A stretch of 7,866 bases of DNA from Bacteroidota bacterium (GTDB lineage: Bacteria; Bacteroidota; Bacteroidia; Chitinophagales; LD1), in NCBI GenBank assembly GCA_018267435.1, contig JAFDYM010000334.1:1-7866 (forward strand). Reading direction: 5' to 3'. Position numbers and translations under genes: made by a program. Below the pieces are notes generated by a model. It was not told the origin of the DNA. It ran no database searches and saw only the letters and a program-made list of their open reading frames with translations. Of the stretch, positions 1 to 4,825 are shown one piece after another (position 1 is the stretch's first letter; each line of letters opens with the position of its first letter).

Positions 1-25
1 CACTTAGCTAGCCACTATTTTGTTT

Positions 26-33
26 TAGATTTG
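26..33 (+). promoter_or_regulatory. possible -7 promoter box upstream of the M48 gene
   Basis: TAGATTTG matches the Bacteroidota -7 consensus TAnnTTTG exactly. No TTG or TTTG element is visible about 19-21 bases upstream. It lies about 130 bases before the chosen ATG, so it would give a long leader that includes the inverted repeat at 48-81. No better box was found closer to the gene. Confidence 0.25.
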
Positions 34-47
34 TAACTCTTCACCAC

Positions 48-81
48 TGGCTGTTAGCCCTTCTCTATTATCTAATAGCCA
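48..81. other. inverted repeat in the leader of the M48 gene
   Basis: TGGCTGTTA at 48-56 can pair with TAATAGCCA at 73-81, nine pairs with one G-T wobble. An alternative inner palindrome, CTATTA-TC-TAATAG, lies at 65-78 and competes with the outer stem. It sits between the possible promoter box and the gene start. No T-run follows, so it is not an intrinsic terminator. The flanks are low-complexity repeats of GCCACT-like words, so it may simply be intergenic decay. Confidence 0.35.
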
Positions 82-161
82 CTTGCCACTCGCCTGCTTT
101 CCTTACACCACATCTTTATTATATCCAAAACATTTTCGTTATTTGTGGCATATTGAACCTT

Positions 162-2234
162 ATGCCAAAGTTGAACGTTAAAGTATCTCCCTCTTTCCGC
201 AGCCGAGCTATACAGGCGGTATTAGCCATTGTGTTGTTTATAGTAGTATATCTGTTGTTGATAGTAGGTGCCATAGGTCTTACTGTATTATGCTGCTACC
301 TAGGTGTTATGTTGATAGCGCTACGCCCATCTATACTTACCTTGGGCTTGGGGGCGGGTATCATCAGCGTGGGCTTTCTTATCCTATACTTCTTGGTCAA
401 GTTTTTGTTCAAGAAGCATGAAGTGGATAGTTCTCACCTGAAAGAGATAACGCGCGAGGAACAGCCTGAACTTTTTGCTATGATACAGGAGATAGTGGAT
501 GAGGTAGAAACCGATTTCCCGAAGCGCGTGTATCTATCTGCCGATGTAAATGCCTCGGTGTTTTACAACTCTAGTTTTTGGAGTATGTTTTTGCCGGTGC
601 GCAAAAACTTGCAGATAGGCATGGGTCTGGTAAACAGCGTAACGGTAAGCGAGTTCAAAGCGATACTGGCGCACGAGTTTGGCCACTTCTCGCAAAGCTC
701 CATGAAAGTAGGTAGTTATGTGTACAACGTAAACCAGGTGATATACAACATGCTGTACGATAACTCATCGTTTAGCGAAACGGCACAAAGCTGGGCCAAT
801 GTAAGCGGCTATATAGCCATATTTGTAAAGGTGGCCATAGGTATTATAGAAGGCATACAATGGATACTGGGCAAGGTGTACAATGTGCTGAATATATCGT
901 ACATGAGCCTATCGCGGGAAATGGAATTTCATGCCGATGAAATAGCTGCCAACGTAGCAGGCTCGCAGCCGCTTGTTACATCGCTGCAGCGCTTGGAAGT
1001 AGCCAATGTAGCCTACGATGCCGTACTTGAATTTTATAATGCGCGGGTGCGCAGATCGGTACTTACAAATAACCTGTACCCACAGCACGCACATGCTATG
1101 TTGAGCATAGCTAAATACAACGAGTTTCCTGTCGAGAATGGCTTGCCGCAAGTAGCCGTAGGTACGGTAAGCAAATTCAATAAGTCGAAGTTGGTGGTGA
1201 AAGACCAATGGGCATCGCACCCTAGCACTAGCGATAGGGCTGCTGCGCTGAACGCCTTGAACAAGCAACTGCCGCAGTACAACAACGAATCTGCGAAGAC
1301 ACTGTTTAGAAATGTAGATGCCGTGCAGCAAGCTATAACCGAGCAGCTATTTGCCGCCGTAAACTATCAAGGCGATAAAACATTTACTAGCGCCGATGAG
1401 TTTATGCGCGAGTACGATGAGGAGGTAAAGAAGAATGCATACAACGATGCATACAACAACTTCTATAATAACAGGCAAGTAGAACTGCCTGCCGATTTGC
1501 AACCAGAAGTAAATAAGGTAGTCGATACTTTGGAAACATTGTATAGTGACCAGCATGTTGACTTGGTTTACACCGCCAATGCTACTAAGCAGGATATGGA
1601 AGCGCTAAGGCAGATACAGGCCAGTGAGACAGGCGTTAAGAGTTTCGACTATGATGGGGTGCGATACAAAGGTAGCGAAGTAGGCGATGTGGCGTTTAGG
1701 GTAGAGAAGGAACTGGAGGCCATGCAGAAGCAGTTGGAGGCGATAGATAGGAGGATATTCAACTACTTCAGCAAGCAAGCAGAAGCGGCGGGTAAGCAAA
1801 GCGAATATCTGCAACTATGTGCTGAACTTAAAAAAATGCAGCTTGACAACACCAAGTACGCTGCTAGCCACAACGAGGTGATAGCGGCTGCTAATATGTT
1901 CTATTATACATTGCCTATAGAAGTGATAAACCGCGAAATAGGCAAGCTGCGCAGTGCCGAAAGCCTGCTGAAAACGCACATGAAGGAAGTGCTGCAAGGC
2001 GAGCGCTACAAAGCGGTAATGACAGAAGAGGAGGAACAAACAATGCGCTACTGGAGCAATAACCAAATTATATACTTTGATGGTACGAACTACAATGAGG
2101 AAGCTATCAAACAACTGTTCGATGCGCTGCGCGATTTTGCACGTGTATCGGCAGAAACATATACCGTATTCCACAAACATTTTCTCGACTACCAAATAGC
2201 ATTGGTGAAACCCGTAAACGAACTAGTAGTATAA
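162..2234 (+). CDS. membrane-anchored M48 family zinc metallopeptidase
   Basis: Predicted 690-residue integral membrane protease of the M48 (HtpX/Ste24-like) type, which cleaves membrane or misfolded proteins. Numbered from the ATG at 162, two hydrophobic segments lie at about 17-52 and 57-83. The zinc and catalytic motif HEFGH is at 171-175 (within LAHEFGHFSQ). The expected third ligand is Glu255 in the SREMEFHADE segment, placed like EYxAD of HtpX. A further hydrophobic stretch at about 217-237 lies between the two motifs, as is usual in M48. The C-terminal 400 residues are hydrophilic and helix-rich, with a coiled-coil-like stretch near 520-570 (many Glu, Lys, Gln), making the protein much longer than HtpX (about 290 residues). 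A TTG three codons upstream (153) could also start the frame, but ATG is preferred. The next gene follows after 3 bases. Family is confident; substrate is unknown. Confidence 0.9.
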   Translation: MPKLNVKVSPSFRSRAIQAVLAIVLFIVVYLLLIVGAIGLTVLCCYLGVMLIALRPSILTLGLGAGIISVGFLILYFLVKFLFKKHEVDSSHLKEITREEQPELFAMIQEIVDEVETDFPKRVYLSADVNASVFYNSSFWSMFLPVRKNLQIGMGLVNSVTVSEFKAILAHEFGHFSQSSMKVGSYVYNVNQVIYNMLYDNSSFSETAQSWANVSGYIAIFVKVAIGIIEGIQWILGKVYNVLNISYMSLSREMEFHADEIAANVAGSQPLVTSLQRLEVANVAYDAVLEFYNARVRRSVLTNNLYPQHAHAMLSIAKYNEFPVENGLPQVAVGTVSKFNKSKLVVKDQWASHPSTSDRAAALNALNKQLPQYNNESAKTLFRNVDAVQQAITEQLFAAVNYQGDKTFTSADEFMREYDEEVKKNAYNDAYNNFYNNRQVELPADLQPEVNKVVDTLETLYSDQHVDLVYTANATKQDMEALRQIQASETGVKSFDYDGVRYKGSEVGDVAFRVEKELEAMQKQLEAIDRRIFNYFSKQAEAAGKQSEYLQLCAELKKMQLDNTKYAASHNEVIAAANMFYYTLPIEVINREIGKLRSAESLLKTHMKEVLQGERYKAVMTEEEEQTMRYWSNNQIIYFDGTNYNEEAIKQLFDALRDFARVSAETYTVFHKHFLDYQIALVKPVNELVV

Positions 2235-2237
2235 ACT

Positions 2238-2750
2238 ATGGAACCTGTAACAATTAAACCTAAGAAAACACAATCGGTAATACTGGTAATGGGTGGCCTT
2301 GCATTTGTGTTGCTGGGCATATTCATGCTTACGGTATCGCATAAGGGGCAGTTGGTGCCTTCTATTGTAGCTGTTGCCGGTATTGTGTTTTTTGGTGGCG
2401 GCGGTATATTGGCATTAAGCAAGTCGTTGAACCCTAGCACGGACATTGTTATCAGCGATGAAGGTATCAACGATAATTCATCGTACATAAGTGTGGGGCT
2501 TATAGAATGGCAAGATATATTGAAGGTGGACGAAGGGGTGATAAAGAACCAGTCGTTCATAATGATATACGTAATGGACCCTGATAAATACCTGTCGCGC
2601 GCCAGTGGTATCAAGCATTGGTTTATGAAGCAAAACTGTAAGTGGTATGGCTCGCCATTGGCTATATCAACCAAGTATATTACAATGCCGCATAAAGACT
2701 TGTTGAACTTGCTGAAACAGGAGATAGCCACTAGGAAAGCTAGCTACTAG
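2238..2750 (+). CDS. STM3941-like two-helix membrane protein
   Basis: A 170-residue small membrane protein. Two hydrophobic segments lie at about 13-33 and 41-61, followed by a soluble C-terminal domain. The soluble part contains GINDNSSYISVGLIEWQDI around 76-94, and the GLI-x-W-x-DI signature is what I recognise from the STM3941 family, named after a Salmonella protein of unknown function. The ATG is only 3 bases after the stop of the M48 peptidase, so the two are almost certainly co-transcribed and may act together in the membrane. That partnership is inference from spacing alone. No catalytic residues are evident, and the function is unknown. The family assignment is from memory of the motif and could be checked by profile search. 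Confidence 0.75.
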   Translation: MEPVTIKPKKTQSVILVMGGLAFVLLGIFMLTVSHKGQLVPSIVAVAGIVFFGGGGILALSKSLNPSTDIVISDEGINDNSSYISVGLIEWQDILKVDEGVIKNQSFIMIYVMDPDKYLSRASGIKHWFMKQNCKWYGSPLAISTKYITMPHKDLLNLLKQEIATRKASY

Positions 2751-2767
2751 CCTTTTCTAAAAACACA

Positions 2768-2775
2768 TATCTTTG
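2768..2775 (+). promoter_or_regulatory. -7 promoter box of miaE, abutting the start codon
   Basis: TATCTTTG matches TAnnTTTG exactly and ends 5 bases before the ATG at 2781. Transcription would be expected to begin at or next to the start codon, giving a leaderless or nearly leaderless mRNA. No clear TTG -33 element is seen 19-21 bases upstream, where the end of the preceding gene lies. Confidence 0.6.
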
Positions 2776-2780
2776 CGCTC

Positions 2781-3362
2781 ATGTTAGGATTGAAACTGCC
2801 TACCGACCCGCGCTGGGCCGACCTTGCAGGCAAAAGCATAGAAGAGATATTGACCGACCACGCCTACTGCGAGCAGAAGGCTACCAGCACTGCTATATCG
2901 TTGATACAAAACTACCCGGAATACGAATGGCTGATAGAGGCACTTACGCCACTAGTAGTAGAGGAATGGGGGCACTTTAAGCTAGTGTTGGAGCAGCTAA
3001 AAAAGCGCGGCCTTAAATTAGGCAAGCAGCGTAAGGATGAGTACGTAAACCAGCTATACAAATTCCTACGCCACGGGGGCTCGCGTGCCGATTCGTTGGT
3101 AGAGAAGCTGTTGTTTTCGGCCCTGATAGAAGCGCGTAGCTGCGAACGCTTCAAGGTGTTCAGCAAGGGGGTAGATGATAAGGAGCTGGCGCAGTTCTAC
3201 AAGAACCTGATGGTGAGCGAGGCGGGGCACTACCGTATGTTTTTGGATATGGCCTGCGACCTGGGCGGCAAAGAGAAAGTGCTGGCCCGCTGGGATGAAT
3301 GGCTAGAGTATGAAGCAGGCGTAATGCGCAGTATAGATGTGCGCGGAGATAGGATACACTAA
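2781..3362 (+). CDS. miaE: tRNA 2-methylthio-N6-isopentenyladenosine-37 hydroxylase (MiaE)
   Basis: A 193-residue ferritin-like diiron oxygenase. MiaE hydroxylates the isopentenyl group of ms2i6A at position 37, next to the anticodon, of tRNAs reading codons that begin with U, using O2. It follows MiaA and MiaB in the pathway. The sequence shows the full set of expected four-helix diiron ligands: Glu31 (HAYCEQKA), Glu62 and His65 (EEWGH), Glu117 (IEARSCERF), and Glu147 and His150 (SEAGHY). The family-typical ARSCERF and SEAGHYRMF blocks are intact and the length is normal. The start at 2781 is supported by the promoter box just upstream and by an N-terminus beginning at the usual place. Its own promoter suggests separate expression from the M48 operon, although read-through is possible because no terminator lies between them. 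It is soluble and cytoplasmic by composition. Neither miaA nor miaB is in the window. Confidence 0.92.
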   Translation: MLGLKLPTDPRWADLAGKSIEEILTDHAYCEQKATSTAISLIQNYPEYEWLIEALTPLVVEEWGHFKLVLEQLKKRGLKLGKQRKDEYVNQLYKFLRHGGSRADSLVEKLLFSALIEARSCERFKVFSKGVDDKELAQFYKNLMVSEAGHYRMFLDMACDLGGKEKVLARWDEWLEYEAGVMRSIDVRGDRIH

Positions 3363-3397
3363 GGCTGCAGAGCGCGGACAACGGACAACAGTAAATA

Positions 3398-3416
3398 TAA
3401 TACTACGGTAGTATTA
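3398..3416. promoter_or_regulatory. 19-nt perfect palindrome between miaE and the terminator
   Basis: TAATACTACGGTAGTATTA consists of two 9-base arms, TAATACTAC and GTAGTATTA, around a single G. Such symmetry fits either a DNA-binding site for a dimeric regulator or an RNA hairpin with a CGG-containing loop, upstream of the terminator stem. A tandem duplication GGACAAC-GGACAAC lies just before it at 3376-3389. Function is unknown. Confidence 0.4.
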
Positions 3417-3421
3417 CACAT

Positions 3422-3452
3422 AAAAAAAGCAGCCTATGTAGGCTGCTTTTTT
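3422..3452. terminator. bidirectional intrinsic terminator
   Basis: The stem GCAGCC (3429-3434) pairs with GGCTGC (3441-3446) around the loop TATGTA. It is flanked by seven A on the left and six T on the right, so each strand reads as a GC hairpin followed by a U-run. It sits between the convergent ends of miaE (+) and the HTH gene (-), whose stop codon is 3 bases beyond the T-run, and can end transcription from both sides. Confidence 0.9.
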
Positions 3453-3454
3453 GT

Positions 3455-3913
3455 TTAGCTGTTTTTTGTTTTCATAGGCATTTTGTATGTTTTCTTCATT
3501 AGTTCCTTGGCGTAATCCATTTCATGCGTCACTACTTCGCGGGCAAGCTGCGGCTTGCACTGCACTAAGTAGTTGTTGAACTTCATAAGTACTTCCATGT
3601 GTACGCGTGGGCTATGTTCATAGTCAAGCTTATTGGCGGTGCTTACCAGTTTGTTGAAGCGGTTTACTTCGGCATCGGTCAATTGGCGCTTTTCTTTGCG
3701 CGCATCTTCCATTATGGTGCTGCATTGGTTGTAGCATTCCTCTACCAAGCGGGCAGGTGCCATGTTGTTGGTGGCTACCATTTTATCCCAACCTTGTTTG
3801 CGTTTCCATTTTTGTACAGTTCCAGCAGGCACCGATACTAATCTCTCTACATCGTTATTAGGTAAGCCGTAGTAAGTTGATAAGGCATAAGCCATTTCTT
3901 TTTCGTTGTTCAT
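3455..3913 (-). CDS. helix-turn-helix protein resembling a phage terminase small subunit
   Basis: A 152-residue, basic, soluble protein. Residues about 20-40 (DVERLVSVPAGTVQKWKRKQ) form a convincing helix-turn-helix, followed by GWDKM, a layout like the small terminase and Mu gp27-type proteins of Bacteroidota phages, where the HTH recognises DNA and a helical C-terminal part oligomerises. The rest is predicted helical, with charged segments at about 55-100 and 105-145. There is no large terminase, portal or capsid gene beside it, so it is either an isolated remnant or a domesticated DNA-binding protein. The ATG at 3913 is preceded by an A/T-rich stretch with no Shine-Dalgarno site and no clear TAnnTTTG box. 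The nearest good promoter on this strand is far upstream at 4602-4634. The gene ends in the shared terminator with miaE. Assignment rests on fold-like pattern only, and a general transcription regulator is an alternative. Confidence 0.65.
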   Translation of the reverse strand: MNNEKEMAYALSTYYGLPNNDVERLVSVPAGTVQKWKRKQGWDKMVATNNMAPARLVEECYNQCSTIMEDARKEKRQLTDAEVNRFNKLVSTANKLDYEHSPRVHMEVLMKFNNYLVQCKPQLAREVVTHEMDYAKELMKKTYKMPMKTKNS

Positions 3914-3958
3914 GTGTTTTAATTTAATGTAATTTGTTTGCTAGTAGACATACTGTTA

Positions 3959-3984
3959 ATGCCCGTGCTTTTTAGCAGGGGCAT
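3959..3984. other. hairpin upstream of the HTH gene
   Basis: ATGCCC (3959-3964) pairs with GGGCAT (3979-3984), and TGCT (3966-3969) with AGCA (3974-3977). One G-G mismatch separates the two stems and a TTTT loop closes them, giving ten pairs in all. It begins about 45 bases upstream of the HTH start codon and would lie in its 5' leader on the - strand. No U-run follows on either strand, so a terminator is unlikely. Confidence 0.5.
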
Positions 3985-4147
3985 AGCAATGTTGATAGGC
4001 GGTGGCGCCGACCAAGGAGGATAAATAAGAATAAAACAGGAGCCAAACAGTTCCGCTATAACACTCACCATAGCATTGCAGCCATAGCTCAATCCACAAC
4101 CTTCCACCTTTAGCGAGGCTTAGGAGGGCAGAGACCACCGCTCACGA

Positions 4148-4202
4148 CCCTTGCCGGAAATCCGCATTGGTTATCGGTGCCAACCAACTAGAACAACAAG
4201 GG
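4148..4202. repeat. array unit 1 hairpin
   Basis: Outer arms CCCTTG (4148-4153) and CAAGGG (4197-4202) are perfectly complementary. The inner stem TTGGTT (4167-4172) pairs with AACCAA (4182-4187) around the loop ATCGGTGCC. Confidence 0.6.
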
Positions 4203-4223
4203 CCTGATTCCACTGCTCACGGA

Positions 4224-4275
4224 CTACATTGTATCTCTCTACGGCTAACAGTGACAACCGCTTTGAACAACATAG
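4224..4275. repeat. array unit 2 hairpin, the most degenerate of the first three
   Basis: Outer arms CTA-CA-TTGT (4224-4232) and ACAA-CA-TAG (4267-4275) pair except for a two-base internal loop. Inner CGGCT (4242-4246) faces AACCG (4256-4260) with one C-A mismatch, around the loop AACAGTGAC. Confidence 0.5.
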
Positions 4276-4299
4276 AACTGATTCCACCGCTCACGAGGA

Positions 4300-4348
4300 A
4301 TGTTGGAAATCCGCATTGGCTAACGGTGACAGCCAACTGGAACAACAT
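4300..4348. repeat. array unit 3 hairpin
   Basis: Outer arms ATGTTG (4300-4305) and CAACAT (4343-4348) pair perfectly. A TCC/GGA pairing lies between the outer and inner stems. The inner stem TTGGCT (4316-4321) pairs with AGCCAA (4331-4336) around the loop AACGGTGAC. Confidence 0.6.
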
Positions 4349-4372
4349 AACCCTGGTTTCACCATTCACAAT

Positions 4373-4428
4373 CCTTGCCAAGTATAGTTGGTTGTACCAA
4401 TGGTGCAGGTACATCAACACGTGGCAGG
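4373..4428. repeat. array unit 4 hairpin, divergent
   Basis: CCT(T)GCCA (4373-4380, one bulged T) pairs with TGGCAGG (4422-4428). The inner stem TTGGT (4388-4392) pairs with ACCAA (4396-4400) around only three bases, so the conserved 9-base loop is lost. Its linker is also degenerate. Confidence 0.45.
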
Positions 4429-4484
4429 GCAGAAAAATTAAACAGTAATAAAACAATCAAATCAATGAACGGAACTGTGTGGTA

Positions 4485-4519
4485 GCGGGGCTTGCCCGCC
4501 ATTAACCTTCAATGGTTAA
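4485..4519. other. pair of adjacent small hairpins
   Basis: GCGGG (4485-4489) pairs with CCCGC (4495-4499) around GCTTG. Directly after it TTAACC (4502-4507) pairs with GGTTAA (4514-4519) around TTCAAT. A third small stem, TGGGG/CCCCA, occurs at 4567-4582. No U-run follows any of them. Role unknown. Confidence 0.4.
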
Positions 4520-4601
4520 CTCCCGTAGCATGTTCTTGCAATAATAGGAACAGGGCCAGCCAATGGTGGGGCGCTAACCCCAAAAATCGGCCTTTACACT
4601 A

Positions 4602-4634
4602 CAAAGATACAATGCCGAAAAGGGCAATTGCAAA
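4602..4634 (-). promoter_or_regulatory. near-consensus Bacteroidota promoter on the - strand
   Basis: Read on the - strand, TTTG (4634-4631) is followed after 21 bases by TATCTTTG (4609-4602). This matches the TTTG-N19-21-TAnnTTTG form known for Bacteroidota housekeeping promoters. Transcription would start near 4596 and run leftwards through the small hairpins and the tandem array toward the HTH gene at 3913. The -33 element lies between the arms of the large imperfect hairpin around 4618-4687. Confidence 0.55.
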
Positions 4635-4639
4635 TCGGG

Positions 4640-4676
4640 TTTCCGGCATGGGGGGCGGCACCCCCCATGCCGGAAA
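4640..4676. repeat. perfect 16-bp GC-rich inverted repeat
   Basis: TTTCCGGCATGGGGGG (4640-4655) is the exact reverse complement of 4661-4676, with the loop CGGCA between. Pairing can extend outward with interruptions: GCAA (4630-4633) with TTGC (4677-4680), and AAAGG(G)CA (4619-4626) with TGCCTTT (4681-4687). A third related arm, ATGCCGAAA at 4612-4620, could instead pair with 4640-4649 if one C is bulged, so two folds compete. No U-run follows closely. It is not recognised as a known element. Confidence 0.75.
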
Positions 4677-4810
4677 TTGCTGCCTTTGTGGCTGAGCATG
4701 TTAGCACACATGCCTAAAGTTTGGTGCCTGTAAATTTTTTTAGTTTGATGATTATGTGTATACCTCTTCTAGCCGTATCTGTATTATTATCTGCTTTGTG
4801 TAAATATGTT

Positions 4811-4818
4811 TAGTTTTG
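4811..4818 (+). promoter_or_regulatory. -7 promoter box of the first surface-protein gene
   Basis: TAGTTTTG matches TAnnTTTG exactly and ends 7 bases before the ATG at 4826. The start of transcription would fall at or just before that ATG. A TTTG occurs upstream (4795-4798) but only 12 bases away, too close for a standard -33 element. Confidence 0.5.
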
Positions 4819-4825
4819 GTTATAA

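Larger units (their letters stand above)
4135..4429. repeat. tandem array of four imperfect ~75-bp hairpin-forming units
   Basis: A linker word close to CCACCGCTCACG recurs at 4135, 4210, 4284 and (degenerate) 4359, at spacings of 75, 74 and 75. Between the linkers each unit carries outer arms and an inner stem-loop. The inner stem is TTGGTT/AACCAA in unit 1, CGGCT/AACCG in unit 2 (one mismatch), TTGGCT/AGCCAA in unit 3 and TTGGT/ACCAA in unit 4. Units 1-3 share a conserved 9-base loop close to AACGGTGAC. Changes on one arm are matched on the other at two columns, which suggests that the fold rather than the sequence is kept. No known family is recognised. It could be a structured RNA on either strand, a DNA-level recombination or binding array, or a decayed mobile element. 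Confidence 0.7.
3914..4825. other. long structured intergenic region without a convincing gene
   Basis: About 900 bases separate the - strand HTH gene from the secreted-protein pair. Open frames here (for example 4167-4448 + and 4217-4456 -) have protein compositions rich in Cys, Trp, His and Tyr, no family resemblance, and overlap the repeat array in changing registers. I do not call them genes. Instead the region holds several hairpins, a tandem array of hairpin units, a - strand promoter and a long GC-rich inverted repeat, each listed separately. Confidence 0.7.

Noticed and set aside
153..161. TTG start for the M48 gene three codons before the ATG
   Set aside because: The ATG at 162 is the stronger start and the extra residues add nothing recognisable; there is no ribosome-binding signal favouring TTG.
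2189..2731. 180-codon frame on the - strand
   Set aside because: It is the antisense shadow of the STM3941-like gene, which has clear membrane segments and a family motif.
4014..4020. AAGGAGG Shine-Dalgarno-like sequence on the + strand
   Set aside because: No start codon lies at a useful distance downstream, and genes in this lineage do not show such sites.
4135..4429. CRISPR array
   Set aside because: The linkers are not identical, the segments between them are homologous to each other rather than unique, and no cas gene is present.
4135..4429. Integron attC sites
   Set aside because: The loops contain GCTAAC-like words, but the R and L core boxes with GTTRRRY/RYYYAAC symmetry are absent, and there are no cassette genes or integrase in view.
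4167..4448. Protein of 93 codons on the + strand across the array, with a repeated NPHWL-like reading
   Set aside because: Units 1 and 3 read NPHWL in different frames, stops interrupt the frame in units 1 and 2, and the composition is not protein-like; conservation follows the hairpins instead.
4492..4695. Protein of 67 codons on the + strand
   Set aside because: It is encoded largely by hairpins and the GC-rich inverted repeat, and its composition (Cys, Trp, Asn, Gly) matches nothing.
4696..4741. Terminator made of the GCATGT/ACATGC hairpin (4696-4713) and the T-run at 4735-4741
   Set aside because: About 21 bases separate the stem from the T-run, too far for an intrinsic terminator, and no upstream + strand gene needs one.
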